A DNA stretch of 64,000 bases from Pedobacter sp. Hv1 (GTDB taxonomy: Bacteria; Bacteroidota; Bacteroidia; Sphingobacteriales; Sphingobacteriaceae): the NCBI RefSeq assembly GCF_001412215.1, contig NZ_LLWP01000001.1, positions 186,001-250,000 on the forward strand, read 5' to 3'. Both the position numbers and the translations under genes were made by a program. Below, one piece after another: positions 8,008 to 17,369 of the stretch. The notes beneath the pieces are model-generated. The model was not told the origin of the DNA. It did not search any database and saw only the letters and a program-made list of their open reading frames with translations. Position 1 is the first letter of the stretch, and every line of letters begins with the position of its first letter.

Positions 8008-10386
8008 TTATCGTTTCAACCAGCTCATTCCTTTGCTAACTTTGTCAACTTTTGTTTTATTTCCAGCCCATAACACTTTTACTTCTGTATTTTTAGTCAG
8101 GTTAAAATGAATTTTTGAAATTATTTTTTCATTTGGTTCTATTGTTAACGTATTCCCCTTTCTGCTTACTTTACAATTATAGTTGATCAGACTTCCGTCT
8201 TTTCTTTCCATGATGTATGCCGAAGTGAGTGCTACTTCTTCCATACACTTGAATTGTTCATGTACATCATTGTCAGAACTATTGGCATTGAACTTTTCTG
8301 CAATCATGGGTATATATTGTTCGCCAACAACAATAGGTTTGTTTTTAATTGCATAAGGGCTAAATTGATTATTATGATAAATATTAGGACCAGTACCAGG
8401 ATAATCTTCGGCTTGGATACTATTGATATAAGGATCGGCGGCAAATGCCCAGTTAAGTTCTCCTGTTTTAAAATCGACCAATTGCATGCCACTTCCAAGT
8501 GCATTTATTGTTCTTACCAAGTATTTTTCCTCTCCGGTAAGCAGGTATAAATAGTAGTTGGCATAGGTTGCCCAAGCGCTCCACCCATGTGGCGAACTCA
8601 TCAAATTAGCTCCTATCAGTACATCATATTGCGCTTCCCAAAAACGCATGGTACCACTACGCATTCGTGAATCGTTGATAAACAATTGTTGGAGACACTC
8701 GTGGGCATCGAGGTAGGTTTTGGCTTTTTGAATATAAAAATTTTTTGCCTTCTCGTCCTTTTGTAATAAAGCAAACTGTGCTATTTGCAATGCAGAGCAA
8801 GAAATCATCCCATCTTCAAACGTAAGTTCTCCTTCGGTATCTATACCAGCAAAACCTAAAGTTAACTGATCTATGGCTCTTTTTACCGAATTGTAATGTC
8901 GCTCATAGGCCTTTGCCCATTCATTATTGTCGTGCGATAAAGTTTTTTCTACCTCCATCAATTCCATTATACTTTTGGCAATGTAGATGACACTGGTATA
9001 ATGTATTTTCCCATTGCGGTAAGCGCCATCAGGGGTTTGTGCATTTTGAATGATCCAATCTGTTAAATATCGAGCTGTTTCGAGGTCTTTGATATTTTTT
9101 TCGGCCAGATACTTATCTACCAAAATTCCGATAGTTGTAGTGTGGTTTTGTATGCGGCTTGCATTTTTTATGGGCTTCCAATTATGTGCAGTATCATACA
9201 TAAGTGGCATTACGATATTAAAACGCTCATTTGCTGCACGGTTCAGTGCTGCATCTGGAAAGTATTGTTCTGCCAGATAACTGGTATACAAGCCGTACCA
9301 GTTTTCGCAGTTCCAACTCGCTTTTTGGGTATCTTTAAGCACGGCTAAGCGTGCCTGTTTCATGTACCAACTCATGGGCTTTAATACGGATATTTTTGCC
9401 TGGGTTATTTTTCCTGAAGTATTTTTAGCCTCGAAAGTATATACACCAGGCCCGTGATTGGCCACATATTTGACAGCATATTTGTTTTCGGCAATGTTTT
9501 TAAAAACTACAGGCAATGTTTTCCCATCGGGGGTTTGCACCGATAAGTTTAACTTGTTGCCGTAAATGGTAAATTTAAAATCTTCACCCTCGGTTAAGGC
9601 AGTTACAGGGATATCGAAAGATGGTGCATTGGTTAAAGTATATAACGTTTTTGCAAGATTATTGATATTAGTCTTTTTTAAATATATAGTCCAGTTCTTT
9701 TTTTCACCTGGAGCCAAAGAAGATAATTCTTTCGCATGTCTTTTCGGTAATGGCTCTGTGTTAATCAGATCCAGATTAAATGTATAAATACGATGGCCAC
9801 CAGAGTTATAATCTAAACTGTAGGAAGCTATGGCATTTGGAGAAGCTACGGCAAGTGTATTACCTTCAGGAGTTTGAAGATACCCGGTAAAATGTGTCTT
9901 TTCACAACGTAACATTGTAGGAAAATAAATACTATTCCATTGGGGATAGTTAACCATGTAATTAGAGACACCCATTTTAAGCCCTAGTGTTTGTGGCGCA
10001 AAGGGCAAATTCCCCTTATTTTCAGCGGTTGCTGTAACCACTAAATTATCTCCTCTTAATTCATATTTTAATGAGAGCATTACTTCATTGATTTTTCCTT
10101 CATATATATTATTGGATTTGTGGATTAATATGATGGGTTTACCCTTCTTTATATTTCCGTTATTTTCAACATAATAGAAGGAAAAGCCTTTGTGGTTTTG
10201 CTCTTGTACAGGTATTTTTAACCAAGTTTGCTGGTCAAATTGTGCTAGTGATTTCAACTCTCCATTTTCATTAATTTGAACATCCCAATACTTATTTTTT
10301 AAGGTTTGTTGGGACGATCCATGAAGAGAGCTTAATAGCAGTATCAAGCCAAATAAGCAATTAGGTAGTAGTTTGTTTTTCATCAT
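8008..10386 (-). CDS. Secreted six-hairpin-type glycosidase, family not recognised
   Basis: The 792-residue protein has a signal peptide (MMKNKLLPN... to about residue 27). The frame extends 6 codons further to a GTG, but the ATG pair fits the signal peptide better. Residues 30-260 look like a beta-sandwich, 265-345 like an Ig-like beta domain (GVYTFEAKN), and 350-710 are helix-rich with repeating W/Y, G and H positions typical of (alpha/alpha)6 glycosidases (QTPDGAYR, GMISCSALQI, SPHGWSAWATY). I cannot assign a CAZy family. Position beside an AraC regulator, a sugar importer and sugar-phosphate enzymes suggests it releases the sugar they use. No SusC/SusD pair is present. Confidence 0.6.
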   Translation of the reverse strand: MMKNKLLPNCLFGLILLLSSLHGSSQQTLKNKYWDVQINENGELKSLAQFDQQTWLKIPVQEQNHKGFSFYYVENNGNIKKGKPIILIHKSNNIYEGKINEVMLSLKYELRGDNLVVTATAENKGNLPFAPQTLGLKMGVSNYMVNYPQWNSIYFPTMLRCEKTHFTGYLQTPEGNTLAVASPNAIASYSLDYNSGGHRIYTFNLDLINTEPLPKRHAKELSSLAPGEKKNWTIYLKKTNINNLAKTLYTLTNAPSFDIPVTALTEGEDFKFTIYGNKLNLSVQTPDGKTLPVVFKNIAENKYAVKYVANHGPGVYTFEAKNTSGKITQAKISVLKPMSWYMKQARLAVLKDTQKASWNCENWYGLYTSYLAEQYFPDAALNRAANERFNIVMPLMYDTAHNWKPIKNASRIQNHTTTIGILVDKYLAEKNIKDLETARYLTDWIIQNAQTPDGAYRNGKIHYTSVIYIAKSIMELMEVEKTLSHDNNEWAKAYERHYNSVKRAIDQLTLGFAGIDTEGELTFEDGMISCSALQIAQFALLQKDEKAKNFYIQKAKTYLDAHECLQQLFINDSRMRSGTMRFWEAQYDVLIGANLMSSPHGWSAWATYANYYLYLLTGEEKYLVRTINALGSGMQLVDFKTGELNWAFAADPYINSIQAEDYPGTGPNIYHNNQFSPYAIKNKPIVVGEQYIPMIAEKFNANSSDNDVHEQFKCMEEVALTSAYIMERKDGSLINYNCKVSRKGNTLTIEPNEKIISKIHFNLTKNTEVKVLWAGNKTKVDKVSKGMSWLKR

Positions 10387-10682
10387 TTGGTAGTTTTTGA
10401 TCACTAAATTAATTAAGGCAATACAGCAGAAAACGCTAAAAATTCATTTGTAACTGTTTGTGCAAAAACATCCTCTCAAGTATGTTAAATATCTTAAACC
10501 CAACAAGGTGTTAAAGCAATATTCTTTTGAAACCAGACCCAAGACCTAACAATGGCCTTAAACAAGTTTAATTCAAAAGTATTAGGGAAACTTAAACTAT
10601 ATGTATATTTTCTTTACCAATTTATATGCTTTTTTATCAGAAATAGCTTCCATTTAGTATATTTAAGATAATAATTTAAAAA

Positions 10683-11579
10683 ATGACACAACCTATTTTT
10701 CAGCATATATATGCACACAACGAGCAGTCTTACAGCATTTTAAAAGTTTATAGACCTTATTTTATAGTTCCATGGCATACCCATCCAGAAATTGAACTGA
10801 TGCATATTGTGAAGGGAGAAGGAACAAGATTTGTTGGCGATAGCATAGAGCAGTATGAGGCTGGAGATGTGGTTCTGGTGGGTGCTAATCTTCCCCATTG
10901 TTGGAAAAGTGGTCCGAAACATTATGATAGTGAAACGAAACTTCAAGCTATTGCCAAGGTAGCATTGTTTAGGGAAGATAGCTTTGGTAAGTCATTTTTC
11001 GAGCTAACAGAATTCAAAAAAATTGGCGAACTAATTCAGAGAGCACAAAGGGGCATTCGCTTTACCGGAAAAACCGCCTCCCGTATTGGAGATAAGCTGA
11101 TAAAAGCATATGGGTTAAAAGACATTAACCGTTTTATGGCTTTTATGGATATACTTGATGATCTTTCAAAATCTACGGATTTTTATTATTTAACAAGCTT
11201 GCAGTATAAAATGGATTATTCTGAGAGCGACCAAAGAAGGTTGAGCGATGTAATGAACTATATCCTGAACAATTACCGCAACACTATTGCACTAAAAGAT
11301 ATTGCCGATAAGGCTTACATGACGCCTTCTTCTTTTTGCAGGTATTTTAAGGCCCATACCAATAAAACTGTTGTCCAATTTATTAATGAGCTACGTATCA
11401 GTTATGCCCAAAAATTACTTACAGAGGTAGATCATAACATTAGTTTGGTATGCTATGCATCTGGTTTTCAAAATACTTCAAATTTTTATGAGCAGTTTAA
11501 AAAAATTGTCGGTTGTACACCATTTCAGTATAAAAAGACAAAGAATGGCAATTTTATAGGCTCATCATTTTTACAGTAA
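10683..11579 (+). CDS. AraC-family regulator with cupin sensor domain
   Basis: Residues 20-110 form a cupin-like ligand domain (HTHPEIELMHIVKG at about 32-45, then AGDVVLVGANLPHCW). Residues 190-290 are the double helix-turn-helix of the AraC family (LKDIADKAYMTPSSFCRYFK and ISLVCYASGFQNTSNFYEQFK). It is divergent from the secreted glycosidase gene (296 nt between starts) and convergent with the sugar porter operon (stops 7 nt apart). The likely role, by context, is activation of the glycosidase and the sugar operon in response to a sugar. The 10387-10682 spacer holds no strong -7 match; TATATTTA near 10660 is the nearest. Confidence 0.88.
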   Translation: MTQPIFQHIYAHNEQSYSILKVYRPYFIVPWHTHPEIELMHIVKGEGTRFVGDSIEQYEAGDVVLVGANLPHCWKSGPKHYDSETKLQAIAKVALFREDSFGKSFFELTEFKKIGELIQRAQRGIRFTGKTASRIGDKLIKAYGLKDINRFMAFMDILDDLSKSTDFYYLTSLQYKMDYSESDQRRLSDVMNYILNNYRNTIALKDIADKAYMTPSSFCRYFKAHTNKTVVQFINELRISYAQKLLTEVDHNISLVCYASGFQNTSNFYEQFKKIVGCTPFQYKKTKNGNFIGSSFLQ

Positions 11580-11586
11580 AAAAATT

Positions 11587-12966
11587 TCAGTGTGGCGACA
11601 TAAAAACCGACTCCATTTCTTCAAGGGTTTTATTTTTGGTTTCCTTAACCACCCTCCAACTGAAAAAGAGATTGATTAAACTGAAAAAAGCAAACAACCA
11701 GAAAGTAACTGCAGGTCCAGCTTTTTGGAGTAACCAGGGGAAAAACTGCCCTACCAGCCATACGGCAACCCATAAAGCCAACGTACAGATAGCCACACCT
11801 TTTAACCGAACTTCTGTTCTAAAAACCTCGTTGATGATGATCCAGGTTACAGGCCCAAGCGAAAAGGCAAAGCAGGCTATATACACCAGCATTAGTATCA
11901 ATAATAGAAAGCCACTCGTTTGCCCTAAATAAAATAACAGGCCGCATAAGGCAAGAGATAATACAATACCGGTGAGCCCTGTTTTTAGTAAAAATTTTCT
12001 GCCAAATTTATCGGCATAGCGTATGGCCACAAATGTAAACAGCAAATTTACTGTCCCAATAATTACCTGAAATGCCAAAGCGTTATCGGAGGCAATGCCA
12101 GCTGTTTCAAAAATACTTGGCCCATAATAGATGATGGCGTTAATACCAGAAAACTGTTGCAATATGGCCAAAACCATACCAATGAGCAAGGGCAGTCTTA
12201 CAGCTGGATTTAACAAAGAGATACGTTTTTTAACTTTGTGTATGTCGTTTTTAATATCATCGATTTCTTTAGAAGCCTCTTCAATTGTACGGATTTGATG
12301 CAAAACTTTATGGGCTTCATCTTTTCTGTTTACCAAAACCAACCATCGTGGGCTTTCGGGTATTTTTAATAGCAAAATCAAAAATATGATTGACGGAATA
12401 GCCATCATCAAAAACATAGGCCGCCATGTTTCTTGTGTAAAGAACCACTGTAACCACTCAGACTGAAAATTGTTGTGAGCTATGGAAACCAAAAAAGCAT
12501 TTGAAAAATAGGCCAATAAGATACCTACTGTAATGGCAAGTTGGTAGTAAGCAATCATTCGTCCACGACTTTTTGCAGGCGCAAATTCTGCGATATACAT
12601 AGGCGAAAGGACTGAGGCCATACCTACGCCAATTCCCCCTGCTAGTCTAGCCAGCACCAAAAAATTAAAGTTATTGGCAAAGGCACAACCAAGTGCAGAC
12701 AATAAAAACATCACACCTGCAAAAAGAATACTTTTTTTACGTCCGATACGATCACTAATGAATCCGGTAATGATTACACCTATAATACATCCTAGCAAAC
12801 CACTGCTTACCAGCCAACCTTCAAGTACTACGTTAAGCGAAAACTGCGCTCTTACCTGGCCAATAATGCCAGAGATAACGGCAGTATCAAAGCCAAAGAG
12901 CAACCCGCCTAGGGCAACGGTAAGGGTGATAAAATTAAGTCGAAATGATAAGGGATCGTTTTTCAT
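11587..12966 (-). CDS. Sugar porter family MFS transporter
   Basis: The 459-residue protein has 12 membrane segments and the sugar porter signatures: GGLLFGFDTAVISG in TM1, DRIGRKKS in the 2-3 loop, PESPRWL after TM6, QQFSGINAIIYYGPSIF in TM7, and GPVTWIIINEVF in TM10. This family imports hexoses or pentoses by proton symport across the inner membrane. It is the last gene of the minus-strand sugar operon (cupin isomerase 45 nt upstream). The QQ..GINA motif favours a hexose or xylose substrate; the neighbouring isomerases favour a hexose such as mannose. Substrate is inferred only. Confidence 0.92.
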   Translation of the reverse strand: MKNDPLSFRLNFITLTVALGGLLFGFDTAVISGIIGQVRAQFSLNVVLEGWLVSSGLLGCIIGVIITGFISDRIGRKKSILFAGVMFLLSALGCAFANNFNFLVLARLAGGIGVGMASVLSPMYIAEFAPAKSRGRMIAYYQLAITVGILLAYFSNAFLVSIAHNNFQSEWLQWFFTQETWRPMFLMMAIPSIIFLILLLKIPESPRWLVLVNRKDEAHKVLHQIRTIEEASKEIDDIKNDIHKVKKRISLLNPAVRLPLLIGMVLAILQQFSGINAIIYYGPSIFETAGIASDNALAFQVIIGTVNLLFTFVAIRYADKFGRKFLLKTGLTGIVLSLALCGLLFYLGQTSGFLLLILMLVYIACFAFSLGPVTWIIINEVFRTEVRLKGVAICTLALWVAVWLVGQFFPWLLQKAGPAVTFWLFAFFSLINLFFSWRVVKETKNKTLEEMESVFMSPH

Positions 12967-13011
12967 CAGCTAAACAATTTTTAGTAAAACAAAGGTTCAA
13001 AATCAATTTAA

Positions 13012-13392
13012 TTACCGAACGTAATCATCTTCAAAGCGCTGTATATCTTCCTGTTGCCAGTTACCAAAAGCCACTTCAAGTACACGTATGGGCTTATTGC
13101 TATTATTGCTTAAGCGGTGTTGTTGGTTTACTGGTATCCATACTTCATCACCAGCTTGATATTCTTTTATATCGGTGCCAACTTGTACAATGGCTCCATC
13201 ATCAATCACTATCCATAACTCAGCCCGTCCGGTATGCGATTGAAGGCTTAAACGTTGACCGGGGAGAACAGTCATTAGGCTAACAGTGCAATCTTCATTG
13301 TAGGCATATTGATCAAAGCTTCCCCATGGTCTTGATACAAAGGCCGATTTAGGTTTTTGTGCTGGAATAGGTTTAGTTACATAGTTTAACAT
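13012..13392 (-). CDS. Type II mannose-6-phosphate isomerase cupin
   Basis: The 126 residues match the isomerase domain found at the C-terminus of bifunctional GMP/PMI enzymes: RPWGSF near 22-27, then LPGQRLSLQSHTGRAELWIVIDDG (split by cupin strands), GDEVWIPVNQQHRL, and the closing ..DI.RFEDDYVR. His and Glu of the S-H..RAE metal site are present. It lacks the GDP-mannose pyrophosphorylase domain, so it is a stand-alone isomerase (mannose-6-P to fructose-6-P) or a sugar-binding cupin. It sits between the MFS porter and the type I isomerase fusion in one operon. Confidence 0.75.
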   Translation of the reverse strand: MLNYVTKPIPAQKPKSAFVSRPWGSFDQYAYNEDCTVSLMTVLPGQRLSLQSHTGRAELWIVIDDGAIVQVGTDIKEYQAGDEVWIPVNQQHRLSNNSNKPIRVLEVAFGNWQQEDIQRFEDDYVR

Positions 13393-13443
13393 AATAGATA
13401 TTTTACAGGCTTTTATTTATGATTTGGTTTATTTCTTAGTTTG

Positions 13444-15228
13444 CTAATGTTTGAAAACATATGCTTTTGTACGTACAAATGCTTTTAATGTGGCATATTT
13501 TTCTGAGCAACTTCTATGTGGGCTAATTCGATAGCGACCTACACTGGCCGGAACAATAAAGGTTTCTGCATAGTGTACAGTAAAGGGTTGGAAATGTCCA
13601 TCTGGGCTTTCTACCAATACTTCTTCGCCCTCAATAAGGTTAAGCACATTTACTGTACCTGCTGTATCATGTTCAACCGGTTCAGTAAACCAATGACGGC
13701 GGGTTTCAATAAATTCGGTTTCGTGTAGGCCGGTACGTTCTTCAAACCAGCCATTGCCCTCAGCAATTTTTTCAATACGATTTATAAGATTCTTTTCTAC
13801 CCAATCTTCACTGCGGTTCCATTGGATATTTGCAAGACCGTGCCGGGTATTAATGGGGCGTGGCAAACCATCAAGGCCAAGTCTGTTCCAATCCCAGAGC
13901 TTGAAGGTAAAAATATAGGGCGTGGCACTCACTTCAAGTACCATGCTATTGGCACCAGAACAGTGTATGGTACCCGCAGGAATCAGAAAATGATCATGTT
14001 TTTGAACCGGCCATGTTTTTACAAATTTTTCAGCATCAAATTTGCCGCTTGTTTCTGAGGTGATCAGTTCTTGTTCCAACTGCTCGGCAGCCACATTGTT
14101 TTTTAACCCAAGGTAAACTATGGCTTCGGGGCCAGCATCGAGGATATAATAACTTTCATCCTGCGTATAAAACATGCCAAACTTTTCGCGGATGTATTCG
14201 GTTAAAGGATGAACCTGAAGGCTTAGGTTTCCACCCTGCATTGTATCTAGAAAATCGAAGCGAATTGGGAATTCTGCACCAAAACGCCCATAAACCGCAG
14301 CACCCAATAATAATTCTGGTTGGTAAAACACCAAATTTATGGCGGGTATTTCTGTGGTTACGTTACCAAATTGCAACGAGAGGCTATTTTCTTCGGGCAC
14401 ACAATCAAAACACCAGGCATAATTTGGGCTGGTTTCATCCAAACCGCACACCTCTTTCATCCATTGCCCGCCCCAAGGGCCGGGATCAAAAAAAGGCATT
14501 ACCCTAAATGGTTGTTGGGTAAGCTGCTTCAGGCCGATACGCATGGCATTTCCATCAATCAGCTTTACTTGATTGGGTTTTGTGGTATCTAGAAAAAAAT
14601 CAATCTTTTCAAATATTTTACGTTTCCATCGGTCGCATACCCGCCAATCTATAAAAAAGGCACGTTTGTATTGCCTTACTGGATCTTCCCGCAGATTATC
14701 TACCCCCAGATTAGACACTTCATTTCGCCTAAAGCGCAGTTGTGCTTCCCATCGGGGCATATCGGCATAGATACAAATATCTGGGTTTGCCATAAGGGTG
14801 GCTCCCACACCATATAGCAACACAACACCTGTGGCTTGTTGCACAAGCGTTTTACGAGCTGCTGCAAGCAGATCTGCATCAAAAAAATCTGATAGCTCCA
14901 GCCGTGTCATAAAGCCGAATATGCGGTCATCAGTAAGATCTGAAAAAAGTAACTCATCAAGCTGTTTTACCTCTTTCATGCAGCTACTTGTCTGTATAAT
15001 CAAACTGGGATGAAAGATATCAATGAGATCTGGCAACAAGTGTGCATCAATTACACCAGGGTAACATTCTACGGCCACCACCAATGACCCTGTAGCTGCC
15101 GCATATATTTTATTTTGGAGTATTTCTCTAATTTGCCCCCACCCAGCTGTACCGGCATTGGGGTAACCGTCGATTTTAATGGTTGGAAATTTATCGTAAT
15201 TCGAAACCTGTCTATACTGCCTGTTCAT
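13444..15228 (-). CDS. Type I mannose-6-phosphate isomerase with degenerate P-loop N-domain
   Basis: Starting at the ATG at 15228 (594 residues), the gene overlaps the ROK kinase stop by 17 nt. An upstream ATG at 15267 would overlap by 56 nt and add 13 residues. Residues 40-220 look like a nucleoside-kinase fold, but the Walker A position reads VECYPGVIDAHLL with no GKS/T. Residues 230-590 are a class I phosphomannose isomerase with zinc ligands Gln338 and His340 (LQVHP), Glu358 (DESYYIL) and His422 (PAGTIHCSG). The reaction is mannose-6-P to fructose-6-P. The N-domain is probably not an active kinase and may bind a sugar phosphate or partner. Confidence 0.8.
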   Translation of the reverse strand: MNRQYRQVSNYDKFPTIKIDGYPNAGTAGWGQIREILQNKIYAAATGSLVVAVECYPGVIDAHLLPDLIDIFHPSLIIQTSSCMKEVKQLDELLFSDLTDDRIFGFMTRLELSDFFDADLLAAARKTLVQQATGVVLLYGVGATLMANPDICIYADMPRWEAQLRFRRNEVSNLGVDNLREDPVRQYKRAFFIDWRVCDRWKRKIFEKIDFFLDTTKPNQVKLIDGNAMRIGLKQLTQQPFRVMPFFDPGPWGGQWMKEVCGLDETSPNYAWCFDCVPEENSLSLQFGNVTTEIPAINLVFYQPELLLGAAVYGRFGAEFPIRFDFLDTMQGGNLSLQVHPLTEYIREKFGMFYTQDESYYILDAGPEAIVYLGLKNNVAAEQLEQELITSETSGKFDAEKFVKTWPVQKHDHFLIPAGTIHCSGANSMVLEVSATPYIFTFKLWDWNRLGLDGLPRPINTRHGLANIQWNRSEDWVEKNLINRIEKIAEGNGWFEERTGLHETEFIETRRHWFTEPVEHDTAGTVNVLNLIEGEEVLVESPDGHFQPFTVHYAETFIVPASVGRYRISPHRSCSEKYATLKAFVRTKAYVFKH

Positions 15229-16162
15229 TCTGAATAAATCTTTTTTGGAATAAGGAAAAAGCACCATACAACGCAGCTGTATCTGGGAAATCTGCTTGAC
15301 ATAGTTCTGGTAAGCTTCCAGTACTGAGCACTTTTTTATAAATAATAGTTTCTAACAAAGGTTTTAACGTAGGCCAAGCATGCGAAATGCCTCCACCAAC
15401 AATCACCAACTCTGGATCGTAGGCATGTATAAGGTTTACAATACCCACACCCCAGGCTTCAACACAATGTTTGAGTAACTGTGCTGCTATTGAATTGCCA
15501 GAAGCTGCCAGTTCAAAGAGCAAATTCACTTCACTTTGATCATCGCTACCTAAAGATTTCAAACCACTTCGCTTTATGGCTTCTTTAATTACCCAACCCG
15601 ATGCAATGCTTTCTACACAACCATATCTACCACAACTGCAAATCTGTTCTTTGTTTTTGTAATCTATAATGGAGTGCCCTCCCAAAATACCTGCCTGGTA
15701 ATTTTTTCCGGTAAGCAATTGGCCATTTGTTATGGCCGAGCTACCAAAACCTGTTCCCAGTGTGCACATTACTACATCTTTCCTGTTTTTACCGGCACCA
15801 AAAATCCATTCGCCAAGGCAAGCCATACGGGCATCATTTTCCATTTTTAAAGGCAGGCCAAAGGTTGTGTCGGCCCATGATACCAAATCAACATGGATTG
15901 CATCTTCATATTTCCCAGTACTTACTATTACTTTATTGTTCAGCGAATCCACTATTCCTGGAAAAGCAATGCCGATACCTGTTATGTTTTCAGTTGCAGC
16001 ATGACTAATTATTTCATGTACAGCTTGTGCAATTACGGGAAGATGCATAACCAAACCTTGCTCTGGCAAAACCTGAATTATTTTTTCTCTAGTGATACAC
16101 CCTGCACTAACTAACCCTATCTTAATTCGGGTACCGCCCAAATCTATGCCCAACACACTCAT
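15212..16162 (-). CDS. ROK family sugar kinase
   Basis: The 316-residue protein has the ASKHA phosphate-binding start GIDLGGTRIKIGLV (about 5-18), the catalytic Asp in MENDARMA, GTGFGSS for nucleotide, and the ROK zinc motif CSCGRYGCVES preceded by GGHSIID. There is no N-terminal winged helix, so it is a kinase and not a NagC-type repressor. It phosphorylates a hexose (glucose, mannose or fructose) at C6. The start overlaps the stop of the cupin isomerase by 4 nt (ATGA type), which indicates translational coupling. With the isomerases and porter it completes a free-hexose route. Confidence 0.9.
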   Translation of the reverse strand: MSVLGIDLGGTRIKIGLVSAGCITREKIIQVLPEQGLVMHLPVIAQAVHEIISHAATENITGIGIAFPGIVDSLNNKVIVSTGKYEDAIHVDLVSWADTTFGLPLKMENDARMACLGEWIFGAGKNRKDVVMCTLGTGFGSSAITNGQLLTGKNYQAGILGGHSIIDYKNKEQICSCGRYGCVESIASGWVIKEAIKRSGLKSLGSDDQSEVNLLFELAASGNSIAAQLLKHCVEAWGVGIVNLIHAYDPELVIVGGGISHAWPTLKPLLETIIYKKVLSTGSLPELCQADFPDTAALYGAFSLFQKRFIQNEQAV

Positions 16163-16725
16163 AGCGCTTGTTGTTCATCTGTTAATAAAACTGGCAATCC
16201 ATTTACCTTACACAACCGGGCAGAGAAACCTTCACTTTCTATAGTTGTGTAGTCATATCCTGCATCGGCAGGCCAGCATGCACCAAAACTAAGCAGACTG
16301 TTACCTGTATTTGCCACACGGTGTGCCATATGACCAGGGATATAGTGAAGCGAACCTGGCTGCATTTCTTCTATACAGATTTCGCGTTCATGGTTCATTA
16401 ATATCAACTGCCCATGCCCTTCTATTGTCCAATAATATTCGGCTCGGTTAGCAATTGCATGGAAGTGGCCACGTGTCATAAAATACTCATTGCCAACCAT
16501 ACCTGGTTGCAAACGGGTAACACCAAAAAAAAGGCCACCTTCTGTTCCAGCACTAACGGGAAAGTAGGCATCAACCTCATACACCAACTGGTTTTGCAGC
16601 AACAACTCCCTTTCTGCTTCGTGGTAGAAAAACCCCTTAAGATCCTTCAAATAGGTTTGCTTCTGTACAATAGTTGTACCTTGTAATATATTCTCTTTAA
16701 ATAGTTGAGGAAGTTGCGAATTCAT
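16159..16725 (-). CDS. Cupin-type glucose-6-phosphate isomerase
   Basis: The 188 residues match the archaeal/bacterial cupin phosphoglucose isomerase family, unrelated to the ordinary Pgi. The metal ligands are visible in the family's spacing: His87 and His89 in RGHFH, Glu96 in RAEYYW, and His135 in PGHMAHRV. It interconverts glucose-6-P and fructose-6-P using a bound metal. It is the first gene of the sugar operon; a -7-like TATTTTTG on the minus strand (16782-16789) may be the promoter, with only a poor -33. Such cupin isomerases are well known in archaea (Pyrococcus, Thermococcus) and scattered in bacteria. Confidence 0.82.
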   Translation of the reverse strand: MNSQLPQLFKENILQGTTIVQKQTYLKDLKGFFYHEAERELLLQNQLVYEVDAYFPVSAGTEGGLFFGVTRLQPGMVGNEYFMTRGHFHAIANRAEYYWTIEGHGQLILMNHEREICIEEMQPGSLHYIPGHMAHRVANTGNSLLSFGACWPADAGYDYTTIESEGFSARLCKVNGLPVLLTDEQQAL

Positions 16726-16967
16726 TTACCTTATTTTCTATTGTGCTTTGATAATCTATCGGAAATAATTACCATCACTTGCAAAAATATAGGCGCTTTA
16801 TAAAAAAGAAATTCGGTTTATCTTCTATTTTGTATGGTATTTTTGCAAAAGAGATTTTTAAGAGATAAAATCTTATCTGTGCTTTATTACCTTCAATATT
16901 AGAATCTGTTTTCCTTTTCCTTCAATAAATTTTAGCTAAAAGAATATCAAAAAAATCTTTTATACGC

Positions 16968-17260
16968 AATTATTCACCACCTTAATAATCTAAGAAAGTT
17001 TAGATGGTAAAAAACAACTTTGTGAGCTTTGTGTCTTTGCGGTTAATAAGATTAAACATGAAGGCATTAAGAAATAGGTCTCTAATTATTCACCATCTTA
17101 GTAACTTAAGAAAACCTTAGATGGTAAAAAAACAACTTGGTGATCTTTGTGGTTAACAACATTAAACATGAAGGCATTAAGATAGAAAGAGGCAATCGCT
17201 TAGCTTAACTTAGGTGTCTAAGATGGTTAAAATGGAGACACATGAAGCTTAACTTCTTAA
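16968..17260. repeat. Tandem copies of an intergenic palindromic repeat
   Basis: Two near-identical copies (16968-17072 and 17084-17182, offset 116 nt) run from AATTATTCACCA through TTAGATGGTAAAAAA and GTGGTTAA to CATGAAGGCATTAAGA. Copy 2 lacks about 6 nt in the middle. A decayed third piece follows (about 17199-17260). Each copy can fold, with ACCATCTTA pairing to TTAGATGGT. It fills most of the 644-nt gap between the sugar operon and the next AraC gene. No ORF or RNA gene was seen there. Confidence 0.8.
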
Positions 17261-17369
17261 TGTTAAAAAAAGAGTAAACATTAAGAGATTAATCACTAAA
17301 TGGATGGCGACATGATTTGTTTTTAATTTTTAACTTTAGCCACAATGATCAACTATAAACGGGGTAAAA

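Noticed and set aside
14241..14592. Overlapping plus-strand frames opposite the phosphomannose isomerase fusion
   Set aside because: Antisense to a coding gene with intact zinc ligands; no independent evidence.
8008..16725. Classical polysaccharide utilisation locus
   Set aside because: No SusC/SusD-like pair or hybrid two-component regulator is present; it is better called a monosaccharide uptake and phosphorylation locus with one secreted glycosidase.
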